Source: Multifurca ochricompacta
Lineage: Eukaryota; Basidiomycota; Agaricomycetes; Russulales; Russulaceae
Reading direction: 5' to 3'
Length of the DNA: 64,000 nucleotides
NCBI GenBank assembly: GCA_022496185.1
Contig: WTXG01000001.1
Coordinates: 1,054,001-1,118,000, forward strand
Shown: piece after piece, positions 36,854 to 47,900 of the stretch
Position numbering within the stretch: position 1 is the stretch's first letter
How the letters are laid out: the number at the start of each line of letters is the position of its first letter
Notes under the pieces: model-generated
What the model was told of the DNA's origin: nothing
Databases searched by the model: none
What the model saw: the letters and a program-made list of their open reading frames with translations, nothing else
Program-made: the position numbers and the translations under genes

Positions 36854-37699
36854 CTAAGAGCCGTCGGGAGCATTGAGATCTTGCTTCGAGAATAGGTCAA
36901 TCATGGTCTCCTGTTCCTGGCGGCGCCTGTGTCTCTTTCGCCGGTCATCTTTGATGACCCGGTCAATGCGGCGGCGAGCCCTATGGTGTGACCGAGGGTC
37001 GGCAACTGCCTGTCTGCACCGGTAGCATGTGAGCTCTATGCAAGCCAGTAACCGTAAGGTCTCAGATGTATTGAGGGCCTGCGGAACATCAGAAGGCAAG
37101 CTCGAAAGCTGTTCCGTTCAGTTATAAGAAGCTTACATTGAGCGACCAAGAGACCACTTTGGATCCTTCTATGGATCCGACAACAACAAAGTTGCCACGC
37201 TTTTCAGCTTGAAGTTCGCTGTTCTGCTGTTCATGAGCAACCTAGGGTATTTCTGAGAGGCAGGAAAAAATACTTCGTTGAAGACTGTCAATATCTTATC
37301 CGTTGAAGTAGAGCGAACCACTGCGAACTTAATTGGAACCCGTCTCAATCAGGATGAAAAAGGAAGCGGTGGCTTACCAACTTGAGAGGTATGGCCGGTT
37401 GCATCCAACGAGACCATGGCACGCCCTACATATACCCAAGAATCTCGGTCGGGCCTTCGAATGTGTACCTTCACAGGAATTTCTCTGAACGGTTCACGAG
37501 GTTGGGTGCCTGAGCGATAACGGGGGTCAGACGAGCAGCGCGAAAGTCACAAAGACTGAGAAAAAATAAAAAGGCCACATATACCATTCGACAAAGGTAT
37601 GCCCGTATGTATGACTGAGGGTTCTTGCACTTGTGGGAGTTCGTGCATTGCGGCTGGTTGGTCCAACGACGTTCGGTCGACGTCCATACTGGTAGCCAT
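36854..37699 (-). CDS. Conserved fungal protein of unknown function
   Basis: Five exons: 37699-37585, 37509-37378, 37320-37274, 37241-37137 and 37078-36854; 207 residues. The short N-terminus MATSMDVDRTSLDQ leads to a compact fold: VHIRRPDRDSWVYVGRAMVS, VVRSTSTDKILTVFNE, AEKRGNFVVVGSIEGSKVVS and NTSETLRLLACIELTCYRCR, then a basic helix RIDRVIKDDRRKRHRRRQEQ. The alternating strands and final helix suggest a PH-like or Ran-binding-like domain, but this is inference from pattern only. The third intron is only 32 nt (37242-37273), so that junction is the least certain part; all phases close with it. Confidence 0.72.
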
Positions 37700-38287
37700 T
37701 TCTATGCTGCAGATGATGACACTCAGTCGACCAGAATATAGTGACTGAGGGAAGTGAGAGATTCGGAAAAGGAAGAGGATGTTTAAAATCTGCACGATCC
37801 TAGACACCTCTTTGACGGGAAGACGGGACGGAATGTCCAAGTGGTCGAGCTCAACAGGAGGCGGCTTAAGTTCATCACGTGAACCCACAACTCACTTGTA
37901 CCTGCACTTGTACCTGCACTCCTGCACCTGCACCTGCACCGCACCTGCAACTGTACCTGCACCCACACCTGCACCTGCACCTGCACCTACTCATCTTATT
38001 CACCTCATTCCACGACTCAAATGATGAAAATATCCAATCCCATCAATCTAAAGGTACACGAGGAATAATATAAACTAACAATCATGACGATGTGACCCCC
38101 AAAGAGGTGCTAAACGTGCGTTATATTCATCGCACCAACATATTTGCCACCCTGCCCCCAGCATAAGAGACCGGATAAAACACGGTTTTTTTTGTGGTAT
38201 CGGAATGAAAAAGTGCTGCCAAGGGCAGCTAGCCATGTGTTCGTCTAGAATACCGTGCGGCAAAACAGGATCGAACCCCTTATTTCA
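37700..38287. other. Intergenic region with CACCTG minisatellite
   Basis: About 590 bp between the unknown gene's start and the TAF5 stop. Dominated by a repeat at 37897-37989. No gene seen. Confidence 0.55.
37897..37989 (+). repeat. Hexanucleotide (CACCTG)n minisatellite
   Basis: About fifteen imperfect tandem copies of CACCTG with variants (TACCTG, CACTTG, CAACTG). Each perfect unit is an E-box (CANNTG). Upstream of the conserved unknown gene. Confidence 0.85.
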
Positions 38288-41062
38288 TTACCGTGGCGTC
38301 GTAGAGAGGTATGGCCCTGCTACGAGGCACAAGTTGCGAGGTGTGAAATGGACCGTAACAATAGGGGTTCTTTTAGTGGGGAATGTCGCGAGGAGGTCGG
38401 TTCTATGGTTTTCCGTGAGACGGAAATGCATGGACATGGATGTCATGAACTACGCACGTCTCAATCACGTCCGGACCTGGATCCTTTGAATGATGCGACC
38501 CGCTACCGCTCACGGTACCATTCGTTCGGGAGACTTCGGGCGGTCCTCCGGCGCCTTTCACGTCCCAGCACCTGACAGCCCAATCTGCCCCTCCACTAAC
38601 AAGCATTGATGACTCTGCGCTGAAAGCGAGTGAATACACAGAAGCAGTATGACCGGTCATCTTTTTAACTCGGCGTCCAGATCCAAGGTCCCATAAATTT
38701 ATGGCCAAATCCTCGCCTTGAAGTCATCTGCTAAGTGGGGTGTCCTCGGTAGTTTGAAGATGGACCCACCTGCTGTGGCCAAATACCGACCGTCTGGGCT
38801 GAAGGCAAGAGTGGAGACAATGCCTTGATGGCCAATGAACACGCGAACAGAGGTACCCCGCTGAACATCCCATAGCCGAGCAGTCCAATCACTTGAACCT
38901 GTAGCTATGTATAACGAGTTGGGATGGAATCGGACACACTACTTCTAATAAGTTTTTTTGCACTTTTCAATATTGTCTGGCGCTCACATCGACGTCACTG
39001 GAGTGACCAGCATAGATCCGCAAAGTAGAAGTCCGGTCCGTTGACCAAAGCCGAGCTGTACGATCTCGACTGGCTGTTGTGAAATAGATGCTCATAGGGC
39101 TCCAGTCAACATCCCAGACTGGATTTTGATGTCCTCTATATGCAACGACATTCGTCATCGTATCCATCGACCATAATCTTGCTGTCCCATCGGCCGAGCC
39201 AGAGAGGAGATATTTCGGCGGTGCGGCAGAACCGCTTACCGGATCGAATGCCAGAGAATAAACTGGCCCACTGTGTCCAATAAGTTTACGAGTAGGTGAT
39301 CCACCTTTCTCGCGAAGAGAGTTGAGTGAAGAAGCTACGAAGAAAAAGTCAGGGGAGGGGAAGTCAAGGGTTCAACAGCGACCGCACTATCCCGAATGTT
39401 GTTAAGTTGAAATTCGCTTTGGAGTCCGTTGAGTGGCTCCCCCTTCAAGTTCCATAACCGGATGTAGCTCTCCTCGAAACCAGCAGCCATGAGTGACGTA
39501 TCCTGGGAGAACGTACAACAGGGAGAACTAGAAGCATTCATTAACACGACCAATCAAAGGAACTGAGCTCGCGCAAACCCTTCGTGTGTATCATACAAAG
39601 TGTATGCGCATATACTGGGTAAACTGCGCTGCCGCGCTGCAGCCCCTTGAGGAGTGTTGCCATCCGCAGAAGAATGCGCGCTTGGGTCAAGACGTATGCG
39701 CTTTCTGGCATCCCTCACCTTTTCAACCTCTCGTCTAACGTCCACCGCTTTGAAAGACGGGGGATGGGGTAACAGATCTGCAATTGTAGGGGAGATAATC
39801 CCAGCAATTGCAGTAGGACGGACGAGGTGATTGTCATATTGACCGGCAAGGTCTCTGTCCACCATGGATTGTTCTCGAAGGGATTTCCCAGTTTCTGCAC
39901 GAAGTTCATCCGAGATGGGGGCTGGTCCTAGCTTCAGTTCACCTACGGCGTCGTTGAATGCCTGAGGATTTGTGAAGGGAGTCGATGTTCCGTTGGATTG
40001 AGGTATGAGCGAAGAGAGCAGGCCAGTATTGTCCTCCCACGATGTAAACGACTTAGAAGCAGTGGTCGTAGCCACTGCAAGACGTTCGAATCAAAACAAC
40101 TTTACGAATGCGCGGACAACACGTACCGTCAAATCTGAGGTGATTATTGACAACGCGCATTACTGCCGCTCTCCCCCTCCTACCCTTCTCACCAAAAAAA
40201 CCATCTCCTAGACCAGGAGCCTCTCCTCCCACACCCTCTGTAAGCCAACCTAATAATAATGCGAAACCAGAGCGAGACATTTGAATAGTGTACTTCTCGT
40301 TCCTGAAGCGTTGTGCCGTTTCATCACTCTGAATATGGGAGGGCAGCCGAAGTGTGGAGAGACGATGGATGGTGGTGCTATGTAACGGCTCCAATGACGG
40401 TGAAAACGTCTCGAAAAACTCCTGAGCTAACGCTGGCCTGTTATGATATCGCGACACCTGAAGCATGATCTGCTTACCAGCGTCTTTAAAGCCGAATTGA
40501 ACGAGGTCCAGATAAAAATGACAAAATATCGGGAAGATAATGGGGCGGAATTCGGGCTAAATCGGTTTGTGAGGACCAAGTAACAGACTAAACTTGTAGA
40601 GCGTACACGATATATGTCCAAAGACCCCTCCACCCAAGATTCCAGTTCTCTGAAACCTTCTTGCTTGTCATTTGGGTCAAGGGATAGAATCTCCTCAGCT
40701 CCGACTGGTCCAATACTAGCGATGAGATTCTGTAGGTTTGAAGAGTTAACCGCTGATGCTAGCTCCTTCTGCACTCCCAGGGTCGTCTTGAGCGTATTTT
40801 CCCCAGGTTGAGCAGGCTTTTCAGCAAAAACGGTGAGTCTTTTAACAAGTTCTTCTCCAGATATGGTGATCGGTGACTTCCCCTTGTCTTCGAAGGAACT
40901 AATAGTTTCAGTGAGTGTCTGCTCTGCCGCCTTATGGCCTCTTGCTCGAAGGTACTCCAAGACTAGACGATCGGCAGCGAGCGTTCCCTGACTTGCCTCC
41001 GTGGAAGGAGGCGCTGGAGTTGAGGCATCTGGGGTCGAAGCGGTAGGCGTAGCGGCTGACAT
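38288..41062 (-). CDS. TAF5: TFIID subunit TAF5 (WD40)
   Basis: Eight exons: 41062-40607, 40556-40127, 40074-39564, 39527-39388, 39334-38988, 38938-38770, 38716-38458 and 38402-38288; 808 residues. The N-terminal LisH-like helix is LAADRLVLEYLRARGHKAAE. The TAF5 NTD2 domain reads PEFRPIIFPIFCHFYLDLVQ and FKDAGKQIMLQVSRYHN. The C-terminal beta-propeller has repeats such as GFEESYIRLW, LIGHSGPVYSLAFDP, YRGHQNPVWDVDWSP, SSDWTARLWDVQRG and TGHTASVYSLAFSAE. It is a scaffold of TFIID (and SAGA in some fungi). An intron of only 36 nt (39528-39563) separates two propeller exons. All phases agree. Confidence 0.95.
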
Positions 41063-41328
41063 TACACTTAACTCTGCTCTGCTCTGTATCCGCTGTTGTC
41101 GCGCGTGTCGACGTTGCGCGTCTGTCTTACTTCTGCACGTGATTACGGCACGGACGCCCACTAGGCTCACATTGACAGGCACAGTTTCCTCCAAAAGAGA
41201 GATATTTATATTTGCACACACAAGTACATTTGTAAGAGGAAGGGAGACGATCAATGGCAATTACCCTACGTAAAAAACGTATATGGCACCAGGTCTCAAG
41301 TGCGTAGCTGCCGTGCACGAGACGAAAC

Positions 41329-43470
41329 TTAGAAGTGCTCCTATATAGATGTCAGCATAACAGAACTGAACTTCTCGCCCTTCAAAGCTCACCTTTGCGA
41401 AAGTGAAATTGACAGACGCCGACGAATTCTGCACGGTCGCCTCTTTAATGGCCTTCGCAATGGGAGTTGGGCCACAGAAGTACGTCTGAAATCGTTCGAA
41501 ATCAGCCAACGTGGTATAATTGTTAGCATCCGACATACCCCAACGGTAGTCTTGAGCTCTGAGTTGGTACCTGGAAGGTACTGCCCGGAATCGATCGCCT
41601 GGCGCATGCGGCCGTAGATGGACTTCCAGTCTGGGCGACCGAACATAGTGCGAGAGCGGAGTAGGGTCAAGGGATCGTAGTCTGCTCCAGCGTCATTGAC
41701 AGCGATATTCCAGAGCATATCATCTCCGATCTTCTGCGTGAGATAGATGTTAATACGAAGGAAATTCGCTGCCGAAAAGTTTTAGATATAGTTTGCAGTA
41801 GGTCTCTGGAGACTTACGATCAGCTTGAGCGGCTTCGACTTCCTGCAGCAGGCTCTGGAACCAACCAAATGACGGAGCGTCGCGACAAATCCAGAAGAAT
41901 TCCACTCTGCGCAAACTACCAAGATGTCCACTTCGTTGACGATACCATATGTGTTTCAGGATTGAAGCAAAGGGAGTGACACCTATTCAGACGTAAGATG
42001 TAAAGCTAAACAAGTAGACGTTGTCAACGTACCAATACCAGCGCCAACGAGGACAGCGATCTCCACGTTGAAAACGTCCTCGGCTGGAGCGCCGTACGGG
42101 CCATCAATTCGCGTCACAGGAAGAGAGCGGTTGACACTGGAAGGGTCAAGCTCGACGAAATCTCCACGGGAGCCAAATAAAGTATCATCTTTCTCATCCT
42201 TTTCTCCACCTTTCATGGCAGCCTGTGTGAGAGCAGCCACAACAGATGGTCCAGCGCCTACACGTTCGCCCAGGGCCTGGGTCCAATCACCGACCTGACG
42301 AATGTGAACTGAGACGTATGGGTCTTCTGGAGCTGATGTGATAGTAAACTAAATGACCCTTTTAGCTTTTAAGTTATCATATGAGAGAGTTAACAATACG
42401 AACTGGATGCCACTGCCAGCGAGAAACATCAGGAACCTGGATGAAGAGCCATTGACCCGCAGTATACTTAAAGCTAGGTTTGTTGATACGAAGCTCCATA
42501 GCGCCTGCAATAATTAGGGCTTAGCAGAGGCACAAAAATGACCGGTGCATGACGAACCGCTTGGGTGAACAAGAAGCTTGGACAACTTTGTGGCCCTCCT
42601 TGCACGAATCTCACGATAGACCCTCTCGCCAAAATAAATTAATCCGGGCCATATTATGAATCTCCAACTTTCATAACCAAGGCAGTGCTCCGTGGAATAG
42701 AAGGGAAAGGTTGGAATATAATCAGGGTTCGCTGAGTCACGGACGAAACAGCCGGTGGCATGCGTATACAACCCGATCATGAAAAAGAAGGCGAGGTGAT
42801 GCGTGTACCAGAAAGCTTCAAAACACTGATTGCGTATCTTGTGATGAGCAGTCGTGTACATCAAGAGCATGATTAACAGCATGAAATGGCCTGTGATGCC
42901 ACCGGGCTGAGTGTAGTGGATCTGCAGTGCCAGCTGAGGCCGAACCTCTGAAAAGCCGGTGAGAAGCTCTGAAAATAGGAACAACGAGGAACAAAGGGAA
43001 ACGCACGAGTTCGCTCGACATTGATGAAGTTGACATAGTGCGCAGTGGTGTGTATCATCGCCCAGAATGCCATTGAGTAAGCTACCTGTCTATGGAACCA
43101 AATGTTTTCATCGGCGGGGAACAACCAGGTGAGCTTGGGACGAATAACGCGAATGATATTGCGAAGCATTGGAAGTAGTATAAGGCCACCATCATATGCT
43201 AGAACAAGGCCAGCGCCACGAGACGTCCAGACAGAGAACTTGAGACCGTTAAGAGCGGCAAGTTTGTTGTTTGTTGCCTGACGAAAGAACGGTCAATGAA
43301 ATCTATCCATTAAAAAAAGAGGGGAGGAGGGGGAGGGGGGAGAGTTATTAGGAGCAGACCTGGCTGTGCCATCCATAAACAAAGAAGGCGAGGTGCGAAC
43401 CGTAAAAAAAGACATTGAATGCCAGCCTCTTTGGGGTTAGAAATTCACGATGAAACCAACTTTCACCCAT
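41329..43470 (-). CDS. noxA: NADPH oxidase NoxA/Nox1
   Basis: Nine exons: 43470-43360, 43277-43007, 42947-42558, 42504-42404, 42348-42033, 41982-41818, 41768-41539, 41485-41393 and 41340-41329; 562 residues, the usual fungal NoxA size. The last exon codes only EHF-stop, giving the Nox-type C-terminus KEHF. Haem-region histidines lie in AFWAMIHTTAHYVNF and FEAFWYTHHLAFFFM. FAD binding: WQWHPFTITSAPEDPYVSVH; NADPH binding: GAGIGVTPFASILKH and YFCGPTP. It makes superoxide at membranes and drives fruiting-body and hyphal differentiation together with NoxR and Rac in other fungi; those partners are not in the window. No EF-hand is present, so this is not a NoxC type. Confidence 0.96.
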
Positions 43471-43817
43471 GACAATAACTGATGTTGGGGAAATCCACTA
43501 GGTATTTGGAGGTGATTAGTGAGAGAGACGTCCGGCCTGCCAGACCAGAGGGAGAAAAAAATAAAGTAAAGAGGATGAAGCAACGAGAAGAAGGTTAGAG
43601 CCAGCTGAGGGTGGAAGGAGGGAGAAGGATGAAAGGAAAATCAAAATGTGATGATTGATTTTTGAGCCTGAGCCTGTGTCTGTGTCTATGGTGACCGGCA
43701 AATCCCCAAAGCAGTACCGTACAGCCTACAGTAGTAAGTGCAGTACAGTACAGCTTTGTACATACGAAGTACGGGCGCAACGCAACCAACATCTCAATCA
43801 CGTCAAGATTCATCACC
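43471..43817. other. Intergenic region between NoxA and MAD2
   Basis: About 350 bp, the NoxA upstream region and MAD2 terminator. It has several GTAC palindromes (43723-43771) and a short GAGCCT/TGTGTC repeat. No gene seen. Confidence 0.5.
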
Positions 43818-44674
43818 TCACCCTTCATAACGATACGAAACCATCGCTTCAATCCTATGCACATCTGTGCTGAAGCTCCGCAGCTTCACCTGCTGACTCT
43901 TACTGGCCTCAATGGCCAGCGGATCTGTATCCACCCACTCATTTGCTGGGACATCGGCAGACTCATGGGTATATACAAGGATGTTGAACACGGTCGGCTC
44001 GTCAATGATGGGCAAAAATGTCACGGTGGACACAATTTGCTTGAGTATGGACCGGATTTCAGCTTGGATCTCCGCTTCCGGTTTACTTGTCCTTGTCTGT
44101 GCCCTGTCACCGCCCAATGTCCAACAATCAATGACTCTGATCAACTGAAACCTACTGTCCCACAGAACCCTGGGAAGGTTGGTCAACAAGATTGATGTCG
44201 AAAACCCATCTCTCGAGAGGAGTTCTCGAGTCTTTGGATATTATTGCAACAATAAGTTGCGTTACCGCTCCTGTAAGTAACCATGCTATCCCTCGTGTTA
44301 GACATCCCTAGGTAGGGTAGAAGCTGTATACTTACTACTAATTTGCTTCAAAATCCTGGGAATGGTGTGAGTTAAGCAACGGGACCAATTCCAATGACAG
44401 TGGGCACTTCTCGAGGTAATTCTCCAGGGCTAAGTCCTGAGTTATCAATACCGTCTGACCATATTTCTTGACCATATGAAAGTCATCTGCTGGGTATACC
44501 CCTCTTTGAAAGAGGATCCTGTTTGCAGGAAGGGAAAGGGTGTTCCAGTTGGAGCTGAAGTGGATCGAAAAGCACTCACGTATTCACGGCATATTTGAAA
44601 AATTCTGTGACAAGATCTGTGGATCCTTTGAGAGTAATAGGTTGGCGAAGAGCGGATTGTTTTGTGGGTGCCAT
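43818..44674 (-). CDS. MAD2: Spindle checkpoint protein MAD2 (HORMA)
   Basis: Five exons: 44674-44580, 44518-44408, 44355-44336 (20 nt), 44270-44156 and 44103-43818; 208 residues, close to the 200-205 of other Mad2. Landmarks in order: LKGSTDLVTEFFKYAVN, ILFQRGVYPADDFHMVKKYG, PLERWVFDINLVDQ, ILKQIVSTVTFLPIIDEP and VKLRSFSTDVHRIEAMVSYR, the C-terminal safety belt. The HORMA fold covers the whole protein. Mad2 at unattached kinetochores inhibits APC/C-Cdc20. The 20-nt exon encodes ILKQIS and is needed for phase. It is divergent from the nucleoporin gene with 264 bp between start codons. Confidence 0.95.
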
Positions 44675-44938
44675 GGTTGAAGAAGGCAGCTTAAAAGGTT
44701 TCTTTCAATAATAATCGTATCGTGCGCGTGTGCGCGTCGCGTCTTTGGTCCTCCTCCCTCCACGCGTCACGTGTCCCCCACGCTCATGTAAGCAATGATG
44801 TGGTCACGTGGTAATTGTTTGTACGGCCACCGGCACGCACACGCTACGCTACGCGATTCAAGGTTAAAGGTACTCACTCTTGTCACACTACCACTGAACC
44901 ACCGAACATTTCCATCCTTTCATCAGTCGTATCCTTCC
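44675..44938. promoter_or_regulatory. Bidirectional MAD2 / nucleoporin promoter
   Basis: 264 bp between divergent start codons. Two perfect CACGTG palindromes at 44768-44773 and 44805-44810, typical binding sites for bHLH factors of the Cbf1/USF type. The middle is GC-rich. Function is inferred from position and motif. Confidence 0.55.
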
Positions 44939-47900
44939 ATGGCCTCTAATGCGCTGGCCTTGCGACAAGCTATAGATTCTCACTTGCCGAGTACCTCTGC
45001 TGGACTTCCACGATCCATGCAAGTCCATGTGACCACTCCAACGCTAGAACTGCCTGTTTTGCAGGGTGCAAGTCAAGTCCTTCAAGATTACTTTGTCAAG
45101 GACTCTCAGGTCATTCCTGACATAGGGGAATTACTTGTTCTTCGTAGGTTGGCTCTACGACACGCGCAATCGAAACTCAACTCCCCTTGACAGCTGGTGC
45201 ACCCTCCTCGGCCTCCTACTCGGTTTTCCCTGACGATTATCGTGTGCCATTTCAAAAAAGGCGGTTGATCGGCATTCCTGAAGGCCTCTTCCAATTCTAC
45301 AATAGTCAGTTTTCCAATGTCCCTCGCAATTTGATACTTATGTACATATGCAGCTACCGATGTCGTTTCGCACATGGGACTTCTCTCGGAGATTGAGAGA
45401 GTTTGGGTTGCAATAGATCACAAGATTTTTCTCTGGGACTACGCGGAAGGGTGTGTTGCTTCCCTTCCCCTCTGGATGGATCAAAGTTAATACCCGATTA
45501 CAGCCAAGACCTAAGCTCCTTCGTTGATCAACCAGACGTCATTACACATGTTGCCCTAGTCAACCCTAAACCAGGGGTCTTCGTTGACGAGATCAATTAT
45601 TTGCTCGTCCTGTGCACGCCGTTAACTCTCATTCTTCTGGGAGTCTCCGCGACAGACGTTCCCGTTCCTGGATCCAACCACAGGGTTCGCAAGGAAATTA
45701 AGCTCTTTGACTTGGATATGTCCGTATCGTGCGATGTAGAGATGATATCTGTCGCTGGCACTGCGGATGGTCGAATATTCATGGCAGGCTCGCAGGATGG
45801 ACATCTCTATGAGCTTCACTATCAGGAAAAGGAGGGTTGGTTTGGTCGGCGCGTCCAACTAATAAACCATTCTGTTGGTAGTGTTCAGAGCTTTTTCCCT
45901 CGCTTCACCACCCCCCGTGCAGAAGGTACGCCCGATCGATACACCATATAGGTATCTTGTGCATTATGTTTCCAGATCGCGTTGTTTCCGTGGTCTCAGA
46001 CTCGGGCAGAAACTTAATCTACACACTGACTGCGAACAGCATCATTTCTATCTACTACCCGACTAGTAGCAGGTCTATTCAACTTTCTCAGACCATTCAA
46101 AACTTGTACAAACAGGCCCAAGACAAGGCACCCGGTTCGCCTGCTATAACGCCAAAACACTTTCACATCATCGCTTTACACGTCATCACTCAAGAAGAGA
46201 CCCGATCTGGTTTGCAGTTGATGGCCATCACCATGAACGGCGTCCGCCTATACTTTTCTTCATCGGCAGGTCCATATAATTACTATCCTGGGAACGATGG
46301 ACGAGTCCACCGCCCTTTGCAATTAGTTCACGTCCGTCTTCCTCCCACCAATTTGCTTCATCCGGATGAACAATCCAACCCTTATTTGAGCGGCGCTGGT
46401 TACCTACCTCGCCACTCACAGTCGTCACCAACTTCGCGTCCGTATGTTCTATCAGAACTAGAGAACTCGGTTCATGCCGCTGGCCTGACCATCGCAGCGC
46501 ACCCCGGAGACACGGACGGTACCGACTTCCTTCTCTGCCTGTCCCTTGATCTCCCACGCACTGGCGCTCTTGGTCAGACGCACCCACAAACCTCGCAACC
46601 TGCGGGGACATCTTTCGGTACTGGTGTTGGGCCCCAGCGTCCTCTCTTAACAGAGAGGGCTGTTTTACTTGCTATCCCAGGGCGGACCTGGGGTATGGCC
46701 GTTCTTCCTCGACCCAAGAATACAGTGTCCTTCTCTAGCCCAGACTCAAGAACTTCAATGCCGGTAGTGACGAACGAACTCGCGTACCAATTTTTGGAAC
46801 CCCCCCCACAATTCCTTATTTTAACAAATGTTGGAATTACCGTATTGGCGAAACGTCGCGCATTAGATTGGCTGCGCGATGCTATTGAAGAGGTGCAAGC
46901 TGAAGGCAACGTACAGGCCATCATCGATTTCCGAGACAGGTTGTTACCCGCCAGTGTGAGCACAGATTAAAAGTTGTATTGACACATACCTCTAGCTTCG
47001 GCCGAGACCAGACCTGCGCTATGCTTCTGGCCTTGGCTAGCGGAAATACGTTCCTCGAGTTTGGAGAACAGTCCATTACCGGGTCAATCATAAATCTTGC
47101 TCCAGAGCTCACTAATGTTGCAAAACAAGCTTTCTATGACTGCGGCGAGCGCCCAATGTGGGCTGAGCGCATGACATATGGCGCTAGTGAGCACTTAGCA
47201 TTGTATGACATCCCCATGCTATTAACACGATCAGGTGATGGTTCGGGAACTGCCTTATTCAGCGGAGGAGGGAAGGGTTCGCGCTGTACTTCGCAAGACT
47301 GGTGCGGCCAATGTGGAAGAGCAAGTTGGTTAAACCGAGGTACGTCTCGATCATCTCATCTGATGATCACACAAACTTTGTTTTTTTGAAGTACATCAGG
47401 ACCGCAATCCAACTTACCCGAAGAAACCTTGCTCATAGTGCAAAGAAATCTCTTTGCTCTCCATAGCTTCTTGGAAGGGAACCCCCACCTCTTTTATTCC
47501 GCCACCGGGGATTATTCAGGTGCTCGCGCAGCACCTGCCTCTGATCAGGAAGCGTGGAAGGTTGGCACCATTTCCGGTTTTGCCAGTCGACACATTAACG
47601 TTGCTCCAGGCCGAACAAAAGTCGTGGCAGAGTTACAGGCGTTACTGGCACGAACGATTGAGGGATTTTCTTTCTTTCTTCTGCTCATGGACCATCGCAT
47701 TGGCGAACTCATTGGCCAGTGGGTGTCTTCTTTGATAACTATCGGTTACATAAACTGAATGATGTATTAGAACTGACACGGCCACCCAGAAACTTATTAG
47801 TTCTCTGACATTTGAGGAGTTCATCACTGGGCAGAATGGGGTTGCTGCATCGAGGGCCCTTGTGAACGTTATTATCGACCAACAAATTGGTCAGCAGATC

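Noticed and set aside
37897..37989. CRISPR-like array
   Set aside because: The unit is six bases without spacers, in a eukaryotic intergenic region. It is a simple tandem repeat.
38264..38283. tRNA B-box-like sequence (GGTTCGATCC on the minus strand)
   Set aside because: The upstream sequence where the A box and acceptor stem would lie is the conserved C-terminal exon of TAF5, and no cloverleaf can be drawn.
41329..44674. NoxA, desaturase and DLH-like genes as a secondary-metabolite or virulence cluster
   Set aside because: They are spaced among unrelated housekeeping genes on both strands and no backbone synthase, transporter or regulator is present.
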